Origin: Pelargonium nanum
Taxonomy: Eukaryota > Streptophyta > Magnoliopsida > Geraniales > Geraniaceae
Assembly: GCA_036897485.1 (NCBI GenBank)
Contig: JAYMTF010000839.1
Location: forward strand, 1 to 29,426
Direction: 5' to 3'
Length of the DNA: 29,426 bases
The notes under the pieces are model-generated. The model ran no database searches. It saw nothing but the letters and a program-made list of their open reading frames with translations, and was not told the DNA's origin. A program made the translations under genes and the position numbers. Positions 10,101 to 20,193 of this stretch are shown here, in pieces. The number at the start of each line of letters is the position of its first letter. Within the stretch, counting starts at the first letter, position 1.

Positions 10101-13100
10101 CTAATGAAACCCATTCCATGTGAATATACAAAAAATGAAATAATACCATTTGAACATTGGTTTAAAATCACTAAAACAACACAAGATGATTACTCGATTG
10201 CAGGTTAGCTAGTGCCTATTGCAAACAGTTAAAAAAGTTGACAAGGCCATACCTCAAGAAGATGTAGCTGCTTGGTAGCTGCAGATATACGATCTCTCCC
10301 CAACTGTGTTTTGCAATAGTTCTTTATAACTCCAAGTACAACCTCCAATTCAGACGGAGATTTTGAAACCTATCAGGCAAGTATTAAATATAATTATGCA
10401 CCATCATACATTCTTTAACCACCATTTTCAACCATTGTGAAATTACCAAAACCTTGCAAGTGCTAATAAAAACTATATAAATACAAGAATTATGCATCAA
10501 ACACTAGGGAAAAGAATAACTAAATTTGCAAAGCATTCAGCATAGTCTTCACACATAGGTAACTTCATATTACATCTAAATTTGCAAGGGAAATGACAAT
10601 GGACAAAGGACATGAGATAAAGCAACTGACCACGACTTTTTCTCCAACGTCTCTCTTCTTCATGGTTTCATCTGTCGCACTGGACAGTAAAAACCGATTT
10701 AGTGCAAAATTCTTCTTCCGCAAATCTACTGCTTCCTCAGCTGAGTTGATTATCCCACCATGCACTTTATTTAGACGGAAAAGCCGAGCCTCATAAACCT
10801 GGAAAAATAGGTTGAAATGTGAGGATCTGAATTTACTCTGAATTATAGGTGAACTGGAGAAATTAATGCCAACAAGCATTCTGAGTGCAGTACCTGAAAT
10901 AGTTCATCTAGCTCACAGTGAACACAAGTGGGACCGTCACTGTTTCCCTGGCAGCATATTGGACAGTATCTTACACGACCAATATCCTCCTCTCTTGGTT
11001 TGTCCATAGTCTGATCTATTTCCAGAACTCGATCAAGTAATATTTGCCTAGATGTTTCTAATAAATCCAAACGAGTTTGAATATGATACTTTAGAGTAGT
11101 AATGCTCCGGAAGCTGGACGAAGAACGGAAAAAGTTAGATAATATCCATTGTGAGTCACATTCATATTGAAAATATTCAATTAAAAGCCTTGCAAGGCAT
11201 TTTCATGTCTGTTTATAGAGCATAATACTCCAAATTTCTTGCAAAATTGAGTAAGCCTAGTTAGATATAACAATATAAAGCCTAAGAACAAACATGAACA
11301 TAAATTCTTTGAGAACATTTTCACGAGGGATTGGCAAACAATACACAAAAAATCTTGGCAGAATGCAAGGCAAGCATAAATTATATAATAAAAATAAAAA
11401 GCTGAATGATAAAAGTAGTCATTGTCATCCCAAAGACTTCGATGAATGAAACCGTGGAGCTCACAATCAGATTGTGCACCACACAAATTCAGATAAGTGA
11501 ACTAAGGAGGAAAGTTGGAAACTAACCATGGTGCTAGCTTTGATGACTTTGAATTACTCGGAGTTACCGAGACAGCCTCTCCAATTTTTCTGATCAGCTC
11601 ATTTGAGTATTCCTTACTCTGCTCAGCATGATCGAGGGCTTCCATCCACCACCCAGTATCTTGTTCTTTTCTATCAACAATTGCATCACAAACCTGCACA
11701 ACATTTAAGTAAAAATCAGAATCAAAATTCAAATAGGTAATCAAAACTAAGGTAAGAAAATACAAATCAATTATAAGCTACAATACCAGTATAGAATCTG
11801 TAACTAAAAGTCTTACTAAAAGAAGCATCAATTTTCTTGATGATAAAACTATTTCTCAATATAATAGATCTCATGCTATAATGATTAACAAATTAGACTA
11901 TAAAGTTGTAAGTGAATATAGGTGTTCTCTTGGCTTTTTTTTCTTTGCAAAAACATCCTGAATGTGGTGGCAGAGACAATGTTGGTGAATTCTGATGGAA
12001 AGGCCACCATGATGATGTTAATGGATGGACTAACAAGAGCAGTTAAAGAGAATGATGTGACTGACAGATGGTTCATTTACAATTTGTTACTGTTTTTATT
12101 TATTAAGAATTTGGCAGTTAAACGACAAGAGGACTCACGGAGAGGCTATGTGTCACACTAATTCCAGAAAGTAGCACTTGATATCCAAACATTAGAACGA
12201 TTGTGATGGTGCAAAATAAATCTGTGAGATAAATCATCTTGACTCAGAGCCGGCGAGATAGAATGGCATGTGCCAGGCACTTCCGACTTCACTACTACCA
12301 CCCGTCCACCATGCAAGGGATCAGTCTCCTAAAATGGCTCGACAGAGCTGCGGGCTTCCCGGTCTTCCCACGTCAATGAGTAATCAAAACAGAGTCCACA
12401 GCAATAGATAACCCGGTTCTGGGTGTATAAATAACTCTTATACTCTTCTTTCTATCTATAATCTCTTGAAAGATTACTTTAGTCATCTACTGACTTCAGC
12501 TTCCGAATGGGTATGCTAGGCCAATAAATAACTCCCAGCTCCCCTCTAACCTGTTTACATTTTAAGGTAGCAAGACCTCATCTTCACGACATTCCCAATT
12601 CTAGGTTGCATTTATAAGCATCAGATTGTTTTCCAAAGCCATTTTTTATGGGAGTTGCTGCGGCTTTCTCAAAAAAGGAAGAAAAAGAAGATCAAGAATA
12701 ATACTTATAGATCTCATAATCAGCTGTATGCAACATCAAGGAAAATGTACATAATTGACCAATGTCAATAATTCTGTCATTTTAGCACTAGAACTGGTTA
12801 TAAACATTTTACTATATGTTATCACTTAACGATCGAAGCATAGTTTGCATAGATCTGAACCACTACCTAGCTACCAAAAGTAATGTTATGCATACCCCCT
12901 ATTTCTCCTTATCCTTTTGCATTTAACATCATTCAGACGTCTAAGATATTAATTGATAAAAAGTAACATGCTAGGGAAAAACATGAAGGGCATACCTGTG
13001 CATATGACTTTCTGAACTCTTGTTGAACCAAGGACAGCTTAGAATTGAATACAGATAAATACTTTTGTTTCAGGTTCTCACATTCTGCAGCCAAACATTG

Positions 13101-16100
13101 ATCGTTGGATGATTGGGACTCTGATTCTCTATCACTCTTTAAAACATTTACTGAATGGTTAGAAGTACAATCACATAGTTTCGCCGTACAAATAGTGACA
13201 TTTGCATCATTTTCCGTATTCTCTTTTTGCCGCTTCACAAGATGTTGATCACATTCTTCGTCACTGTGTCTCTTCAAGGCCTTCTTTTCAGTGCTTTCAG
13301 GGCAATGCTGTCGCTCTGTGTGGAGTTCTTGTGAGTGGCTTGAAGCAGCAGGGAGTATTTCAGCCAGATTATGGAGAATATGAATATTCAATAATGGGTC
13401 CAATCGGAAATCTTCAGAGTGCTCCTTAACCAAGGCCAGTGCTTCCTCATACAACAATACTGCTTCTGTAAACTTTTCCTCAATTATAGCTACTGCTGCC
13501 AGAGCATTTAATGCAATAACTAGCCGCCTCAAAACTTCCTCTCCTTCTATTTTGGTCTTTCCTATCAGAACCTACAGAAGATTCCAGTCAATAGATATAA
13601 AAGTGGCTAATGCTTTGTAGAAGATCTCACCTAAAGTTCTTACACGTAACCCACCTGTAATATCTCTTCCATGGTCATGGGGGTCTGTTGCAATGAACGC
13701 AGCCCAGAACTTCCTACTTGAGGATGACAGCATGCTTGGCGAAGTTTCAAGAGTGAGTTTAGGAGCTTTGCAGCTTCCACATGGGTGATGAAAGGATCAG
13801 AGGAAGCATTAAGTGGTACACAACCTATAAAAGAAAAGAAAGGAAAAAAAAAACAAGATAGGTGTCAGACAACATATTGCTGTCCATCCTGGTAATCAGT
13901 ATACTGCTGTTTTTTTAAAGGTAAAAATACAGGATATCAATAAGAACCTGGGAATTCTCTTTTGAGAATATCATCTTTCATGCTTTGAATAACTTCACGG
14001 GCATAACTCACACAAGTTTCATGCTGTCTCTGATAAAAGTGTTCTTCAATAGGAGAAAAAGAGAGCCATAAGACACTTTCCTCCTGAGGAGGAAGTTGTA
14101 ACTCATCGGCAACATGTGCTTTTGAAGAACGCCACATAATTTGTTTAAAGAGTCTATGCGTGAATTCCATTGCGGCAACATCTCTCCTCTGCAGCAGTAA
14201 GGTTCAGTTTCAAGAAAACCGAAATAGTATACAGTTGAAATTTTACGAGTACTTACATGAATCAGCAAGGAAAGAAAATTTTATGCATAGATAGGCCCTT
14301 CTTATATGCACAGTCTATGCACTAGTTAAATAGTATACCTTTTTTATGAACAACTAGAAAACTTCTTACCTCATAAGGATCTCTTATAACATCAACCCAC
14401 CACCTGGAGACATCAAAAGGACTTGCTTTAAGGAACCTCAAAAGTCCATATAAATCATCAAGTCTGCGTTGAATGGGAGTCCCTGTGATACACCAGCGAT
14501 GCTTAGAATACAGTCGCAAAGCCATTTCTGTCGCCGCAGCAGCATTGCTCTCAACCATTTGGGCCTCATCCAAACAAATTCTCCACCAGTATATTCTAGT
14601 AAGCAGAGTCGGAATGACAGGGTACCTATGCCAAATTGATTTGTCAATATATTTGCACATGTAATTGAAACAACTGTTCATTGCAGTTAATTCAGCGCAG
14701 TGCTCAAGCAAATAGCACAAGCTGATCATATAATATCATGAACATTGGTGCAAATCAAAATTAACAAATGCAAGAGGAGTCATGATAGGAGGTGATTTAT
14801 TAACAGTAAGGGTTGTTAAATTTCAATAATGGGCTACATAAAATGTCTTGAGCTTCCACTACTAAAAGGTGGACCTTATTAGTAAGGTTTTACCAACATG
14901 GGACTTACTCCACACACTTCAACACTCCCCTCACGTGCAAGCCTCACATTTTTCTTTTATCGTTGGGCTCGATAGGTGCACAATTAGAGGCTTCTTAAAT
15001 CGGCACACTCCCCCTCACATGTAGGTATTTTTCTTCCACAAGTAGGCCAATGCAGGCATGTCCATATGCAAGCAGACCGAAGAACATAGGGGGAGGCAGC
15101 ATAAACATGCCACTTTCAGGCCAAGGTTTGGATCATAACCAGCTTTGATACCATGTTAAATTTCAATGATAGGCTATATACAATGGCTTGGACTTCCACT
15201 ACTAAAAGGTCAACTTTACTAGTAATTTAGTAAAGTTTCACTTCCACCATTATATGTAGCCACTTTATCTTAGATTTTACCAATGTGAGACTTATTCCAC
15301 CCACTTCAGCAAGGGCTATGAAGAGATTCGCATGACACGGACTCTAAATAGTCCATGTAAGAGATTGCTAAGGAAATATTTTGAAAAGAGCAAAAAAAAT
15401 ATGGGCCTTAATAATTAATGCAAAGACTAGCATCACATTAAACACCTATGCTTCAAGAATTTTGTATGAACAAGTGAAACATCAGTTCTAACAGGAAATA
15501 TACAACCAGAGTTCAAACAAACCTCTTCTGGAATCTCATGAAGCGGCGATCCCCTTCATGTCTATCAGAGTCATGTGATAGGTCATCTTTAAGTACATCG
15601 TATGTTGTTAATACAACATCACAATTGACAAGTTCATTGATATCCATTACAGCAGATGCATCTGAAGAAGTGTTTCTGACGCCTTCATAAATGCAAATTT
15701 TCAAGGAACTTGGATTTGTGTGGCTTCAATACAAGATAAAAATTAGAAAGTCATTTGATACAGCATAATTTGATGCATCACAGTGAACTGACATTTCATC
15801 TCATTAGAAGTATACATTTTTCAAGTGGAATTGTCCTAACAAAGAAATTAACTAACTATATCTCTCTTAAATGTTGCTTATCAAAAAAAATATCTTTTAA
15901 ATGTTATATCGTGAAGAGTTGAATCACACATCATATTTTCATTTCCATTATATTACAATATAAAACTCAACATACTAACTATTGGAGTACAGAGTTCAAT
16001 AGTTATTCAATTGAAAAATTTAATTAAGCATACAAGTGTAAGATTAATTAAGATGTCCATGATTTCGTGTGTTTCATTGTTAAAGACCACAACCCATCCC

Positions 16101-19100
16101 TCAAGGCTGAAAAACCAAAGTTAACTATCATAAAAAAAACCAGTAATTACTAATTAGCTGGCTTAAGGTTGAGGTTCAAGGTCAGAGTGAGAGGCACTAG
16201 CTGAAATTTGGTATATAATTGTTGCAAGTATTTAAAGTCGAGCATTTTCAACTATCAACTTAAACTTTTAGTTGAGTTGGTCTTCTACAAGGTATTAGAG
16301 ACTGATTGACCAAGAGGTCAAAAGATTGAGTCCTACCACCACCCTGATTATTAAAATTTTGTTGAAATTCCAGCATAAGTCAAGAAGAAGACTTGTGCAT
16401 GGACCACATGCATAACGATAATGGGCTCGCATATGAGGGGGTGTGTTAAAGTATAAAATTAAAGTTGGGCCTTCAACTATCAACTTTTAGTTGAGTTGGT
16501 CCCCCACACTAATCATGGTAAATTTGTCAACCCACTTAAATCTGAAGTTAGGGTGACAATATGTAATATGTTTTCAAGCACCAAACTATCATGGAAATAT
16601 TAAACTGCAATCTAATGTTTCAATACGAGTCAGCCTAAATATTAGCTGGGCCAGCTGACCTAAACTATGTTCGTAAGTATTTGAAAATTATAACACCAAG
16701 AAAAAGCAAACTATATTAAAAATTATACCGTATAATTTCAGAATGCCATTGGGGCAATATAGGAGCTGGACAAACTATTAGAGTTGCACCAGTGGGAACA
16801 GGAGAGTCGGTAGCTTCTATCAGTTCTGAGCATGGCTGGCAAACATGTTCTCCGTCCCTCTCAACTATGTTGGCCGTACTTTTTTTTCTAGTGCTCTTTT
16901 GTCCTTTATGAATTTCTCCGGATTTCACAGACTTACCTTTGGTTGAATATCCAACACAATCTGCATGTTGCCAAGCATCACAGATATCACACTGCACCCA
17001 CAGTCCTTTATATCTGTAGCTTTCAGTTACAACCCCGCATATACACTCAACTCGCTCCTTTTTCAATCTTTTAATTCTCTGTCTCTGATTCCCAGTAGCT
17101 TGCAATGATTTATCATCATATATGCTGCATGTAGATGCTGACTTACGATGCGCAAAGATGCAAGCAAGCAGTTCAACAGTTTTTCCCAAGCCCATCTCAT
17201 CTGTGAGCCATGGAAAATAAAGCTCAATGCAACTACATTTACATCATACAAGCAACTGTATAAGACCCCTAATAAGAGAAACTTGACAGAAGCATAGACA
17301 AAAAAAAATACTATTATCCCTGTGATGTTTATTAAAGAGCTTCAGCTTCAATCAAGTTCTTGGAAAAAAAAATGCGAGAGATGTGATAATAATGTAAGAA
17401 AGAAAGTCATTATTAAGCATATTTCTTCCTTTGCACTCAGCCCTCCCTGAACTGATAATTACATGTACTATATGTATTATACATGTATAAAGGGGAAACT
17501 GATAATTAAATGTATAAAGGGAAAACTGATAATTACATGTATTATACATAATCCTTAATTGCATTCATGCTGACCAGCACAGACATCCCCACTACCATGC
17601 AAGGTTGGGATATCACAAAATAAGGGTACTCTACGCTAAGCACTATCTCAACACTTGAGCGCGCATGTAAATGATCAAACTGGACATCCCTATTTAACAC
17701 AACACATAAACAAGGAAACTGATGAGACATTGTTAAACATAGCATCTACTATATTTGAACATGCATGTAAGTGCATCTCACATGACAAACAGAACATAGA
17801 GGTAAAGAGGAGGGGACAAAACAAACTGAGAATTTACTCGGCTAGATGTGCCATGACAAATAATGAAAGACACGAGGCAACAAAAAGGGTTAGAAGTTCA
17901 ACTCTAATTGGCTCTCCTTACATTAGGTTGCATATGTTTTGATTCTTAAATGAAATACAACAACCTCATCTGTGAAACATTCTATCTTTTGTTCAGAATT
18001 TTATGTAAGAGAGCTACAATCAACCACAGAGAATAATTTGCAACAAATAGAAAAAAAAATTGATAATATTCAAATAATTGATAATCCTAGATAACTTAGG
18101 ATACCAATAATCTTACCAGCAAGAACACCACCTGAAATAAATGGTGGAGGCTGCTCTGGATGCATTGAAACATTTCCACTGAAGAGAAGAGGTAACCAAA
18201 GGAGTTAACTAGCAGTGACTTAATTTAAGTAGAATAAACAAGAACAATCGATCAAAATTCTTTTTCTTCTTCTGTTCTACACTTAACCAAAGGATGGTAG
18301 GAACATAACATAACTCTTGGTCTAGAGAAATTATACCTGAATGGATTATAAAATATTTTTGAACATGTATCTGCAAAATGTACAGGAACACATAATGGGG
18401 AAAGGAAGTGACTATTTTCCTTTCTGGCCAAACTTCCCAAATCTCCTTTCTCTCGCTGTACCATCCAATAAGCTGCACGACGCTGATATGGTCTCAGTTG
18501 AGGAAGCAAGTCGGGTATGTCATCCTCAAGCATTGGATCACCCCTATACAGAAGACATGCTAGCGTTTACAGTTTATTTTCATATACCACACAGAAAACT
18601 AAAATTGAAAACAGAACTTAACCAAGATAATCTGAAACATAAATTTGCAAAACTTAAGTGGCAACTAACACAAATCACGAATATGAAATGGTAAATTTAG
18701 GGTACAACAAGAATACAAGTGGATACTCACTTAGATGGTTTGATGGCTTCATAAAATGTGGCGGCATCAAACCTTGCACGTTTTCTGGAGACTGAACTAT
18801 CCTCTCCAGCCTCCGTGTGCATATCATCAATCTCCATTTCTGTTAACTGACTAACTCTATACCTAGCCTCTGAAGTGGTCACTTCTGGCCTCAACCAAGC
18901 CATGACATTCATCATACTCTTTTTCCAAAGTTGCCTGCCATTGTCCAAAAGTGACTCGCAAGCATCAAATGCACTTCTAAGCATCTGCACTCTCAATCTC
19001 AGAGTTGGTGCATCCCCTGAAACTGCAACAACCCCTAAAGTTGGTCTCAGGGTGATAAACTTGAGACTAGCCAAGTGAATGAGACTAGAAACAGCCTCAT

Positions 19101-19560
19101 CCGGACCATCAAAACTTCCAGACAAAATCACTGATTGGGTGTCGACCTTATCCACCGAAGTGCAATTTTCTACGAACTCCAATGAAATATCAGTAGCAGG
19201 CACCACAGGCCAATGACCCAACTTAATGCGAGCAAGTGAGTCTCTAACATTGCGAACACAAAACCTAATGGAAAACTTGGAACTCTCATAGAAATCCTGA
19301 GTCACCTGGTAACCAGAATAGCCTTCACTAATGATCAACTGAGTGAGAATAATTTCAGAAACATCAAGGTGTTCATCTGAAACCCAGCAATTTCGATCAA
19401 CTTCAACAAAGAAGGGTAGCTGCTCAGTATCATCCAAAATTGCTTTCTTTTGAGCAGTTCTTGTTCTAGTTGTGGAACTGGGAGCATCGGGTTCCCCATT
19501 CAAATCCAATTGTGCATCATGGCCCGACCGATGCGGTCGGGGCTGCTTCTTTCTACCCAT
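4172..19560 (-). CDS. SHPRH: SHPRH-type SNF2 helicase / PHD / RING E3 ubiquitin ligase, 19 exons
   Basis: Nuclear SNF2-family ATPase of the Rad5/SHPRH group; its relatives polyubiquitinate PCNA in DNA-damage tolerance. Exons (minus): 19560-18731, 18543-18337, 18178-18117, 17200-16729, 15723-15523, 14625-14370, 14188-13948, 13824-13655, 13571-12996, 11693-11527, 11113-10894, 10798-10631, 10369-10253, 9826-9584, 7613-7406, 6202-5994, 5874-5723, 5270-5006, 4414-4172. They sum to 5007 nt, 1668 residues plus stop, close to human SHPRH. Visible parts: LRPYQRRAAYWM (about 290); Walker A DEMGLGKT (367-374); a PHD finger inside the first helicase lobe (about 419-490: CICG, CDICDAWQHADC, CQPC); DEAQ (610-613); TGTP (638-641); a TPR-like stretch (about 820-860); a CPIC/CVHC zinc site in exon 11; C3HC4 RING (Cys1356 to Cys1405: CPVC, CGHVTCCKC, CPTC); helicase lobe 2 with VLVFSSW, GANGLNL and QAISRVHRIGQ. 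No linker-histone domain was recognised. Start chosen at MGRKKQ, the first Met of exon 1 with basic family-like sequence. Confidence 0.95.
5281..5356. repeat. Minisatellite, four copies of a 19-bp unit
   Basis: Units at 5281-5299, 5300-5318, 5319-5337 and 5338-5356 are identical (GTACCAAAATCATTTTGCA) except for one base near the end of the last. The array starts 11 bases from the acceptor edge of SHPRH exon 18 (5270), so in the minus-strand transcript it occupies the branch-point and pyrimidine-tract zone of intron 17. Copy number probably varies between accessions. Confidence 0.95.
5875..5993 (-). other. Non-canonical GC-AG intron (SHPRH intron 16)
   Basis: Exon 16 ends with GGAACAAAG and is followed by GCATGG; exon 17 starts with ATTGAAGCAATC after a TATGTGAAG acceptor. 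Joining them gives SYGTK-IEAITRRI in frame, as expected for this family just before helicase lobe 2. The nearest GT, five bases downstream, shifts the frame. The 119-base intron is otherwise ordinary. GC-AG introns are a known minor class; GCATGG is weaker than the usual GCAAGT. Confidence 0.8.
6361..7143 (-). mobile_element. Degenerate LTR-type element in SHPRH intron 15
   Basis: Two diverged direct repeats lie at about 6361-6611 and 6931-7143. Shared motifs are GGTGTGTTTAGTA, TTATAATG, AATCCCTTGATTTA, CATATCCCAT and the end ATATTCCAACA. The left repeat is followed by CTCCCCC, the complement of a polypurine tract, so the element is oriented as the host gene. The 320-bp interior shows no reverse transcriptase or integrase and no recognisable primer-binding site. 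Confidence 0.55.
7905..8377. mobile_element. Foldback MITE, nearly full-length inverted repeat, in SHPRH intron 14
   Basis: The left end TTTCATTTTAGTCC is mirrored by the right end GGACCAAAATGAAA, and inversion continues almost to the centre near 8141. Matching pairs include GCCGTCAAATTAGG with CCTAATTTGACGAC, GACGCTTAA with TTAAGCGTC, and AAATTTGTAT with ATACAATTTT. It is about 470 bp with no coding capacity. The flanks are A/T-rich (AAAAAATT on both sides), so the target duplication is ambiguous; a Mutator-like origin is possible but unproven. Transcribed within the pre-mRNA, it could fold into a long hairpin. Confidence 0.75.
8601..9276 (-). mobile_element. Interrupted miniature LTR element in SHPRH intron 14
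   Basis: Two related repeats, about 8601-8717 and 9131-9276, both carry TTTTATATTGGGC, GGCTTCC-ATA, TGACTTCCAT- or TGGCTTCCAT-like text and ACCAATGT-AGACT or ATCAATGTGAGACT near the right end. The second ends TTCAACA, followed by CTCCCCTCAC. The sequence right of each resembles the interior of the better preserved element at 14814-15311, so these are the same or a sister family. The stretch at about 8932-9120, starting with a T tract and AGCAAAAGAGTACTC, has no match there and looks like a nested insertion. Confidence 0.5.
12240..12660. other. Unexplained higher-GC block inside SHPRH intron 9
   Basis: Within an AT-rich 1.3-kb intron this segment is visibly richer in G and C, for example GAGCCGGCGAGATAG and GAGCTGCGGGCTTCCCGG. 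It has no long open frame on either strand that resembles a protein, and no clear terminal repeats were found. It may be a fragment of a larger transposon or another inserted sequence. I do not recognise it. Confidence 0.35.
14814..15311 (-). mobile_element. Near-complete TRIM retrotransposon in SHPRH intron 5
   Basis: LTR copies lie at 14814-14924 (111 bp) and 15154-15311 (158 bp). Both start TGTTAAATTTCAAT and end with TTCAACA or TTCAGCA; the shorter one lacks part of the middle. Directly before the right LTR is GCTTTGATACCA (15142-15153), whose complement TGGTATCAAAGC is a one-mismatch match to the initiator tRNA-Met primer-binding site. Directly after the left LTR is CTCCCCTCACGTGC, the complement of a polypurine tract. 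The flanks read AGGGT and AGGGC, a probable 5-bp target duplication with one change. The interior is about 230 bp and non-coding, so the element is non-autonomous, on the gene's own strand. Confidence 0.85.
16220..16508 (+). mobile_element. TRIM retrotransposon, antisense in SHPRH intron 4
   Basis: LTR 1 (about 16220-16289) and LTR 2 (about 16444-16508) share TTCAACTATCAACTT and TTTTAGTTGAGTTGGTC. LTR 1 is followed at once by AGGTATTAGAGAC, a degenerate tRNA-Met primer-binding site (TGGTATCAGAGC). LTR 2 is preceded by ATGAGGGGGTG, a polypurine tract. The 154-bp interior is non-coding. The flanks ATAAT and CTAAT may be a mutated target duplication. It is oriented opposite to the host gene. Confidence 0.75.
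17450..17550. repeat. Short complex tandem repeat in SHPRH intron 3
   Basis: Three copies of AACTGATAATTA followed by ATGTA-like text (beginning near 17450, 17497 and 17525) are mixed with TGTATTATACAT and ATGTATAAAGGG-A units. It is a small AT-rich expansion with no other evident role. Confidence 0.65.
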
Positions 19561-20193
19561 TACTATCACTACAATGAAAAGGGAAAAAAAATCAAAACTT
19601 TCAATTATCAAAAACACACAATGCTGCAGCAAACAGGCAATAGCTCAATAATTCATTAGTTTAAATTCAATAACAACATGTTAAAATACTGGACTTTGAA
19701 ATTATATCAAAAGCATCTAAAAGGTATGATAAGAAGAACAGAGACGATGAGTTTGTTTCTTGATTTGAACCTGAAAACAGAAGTGCTGTTGTGCTGTGTG
19801 AAAGCAGAATCGAGGAATTGGAATCGAGGAAGGAGCGTGGGAGATCACGCGCGCGTCGCAGCGAGTGGCTGCGGTTCCGGGAACATTTGGGATGCGATAG
19901 GTTGATATCTATCGGGACACTCCTTCTTCTTCAGTTGGTTCTGAGGCCTGAGCCTGAGCCTGAGCCGGTTTGTTACCCGCGTGAATTGGGATTCTCAGGA
20001 ATTGGGAATCAGAAGAAATTGAAATATGGGTTTATCCGGTGAAATTACATTTATGCCCTCCCACCATCAAAGTAAATAACTTGTTCTACCCACTCCCACA
20101 ACAAGGAACATACAATTTGGATTGGTGCCGCAAGAACCCTAATTTTTGGGAAGAGGAGTTAGAGAAGACCAGAGAGAGGCAGAGTTGAAAAAG
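19561..20193. promoter_or_regulatory. Shared divergent promoter of SHPRH and EIF1AD-like gene
   Basis: About 630 bp separate the two start codons, which point away from each other. The middle (about 19790-19990) is GC-richer than the surroundings, with CACGCGCGCGTCGCAG near 19846-19861 and a GCCTGA hexamer repeated about three times near 19945-19966. A telo-box AACCCTAA lies at 20135-20142, about 55 bp before the EIF1AD-like ATG, as is common in plant translation-related genes. No clear TATA box was seen, consistent with housekeeping expression. Confidence 0.65.
20135..20142 (+). promoter_or_regulatory. Telo-box AACCCTAA
   Basis: A perfect AACCCTAA lies in the 5' leader or proximal promoter of the EIF1AD-like gene. 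The motif is frequent in plant promoters of ribosomal and translation genes; its function here is inferred. Confidence 0.55.

Noticed and set aside
11922..12161. Plus-strand open frame of 79 codons in SHPRH intron 9
   Set aside because: Antisense to the gene, with no domain-like pattern; probably chance or transposon debris.
12240..12660. 5S rRNA-bearing Cassandra TRIM or tRNA gene
   Set aside because: No 5S rRNA internal promoter sequence and no tRNA A/B box pair with a foldable cloverleaf could be seen.
17655..17942. Plus-strand open frame of 95 codons in SHPRH intron 3
   Set aside because: No similarity recognised, no splice or promoter support, AT-rich intronic context.
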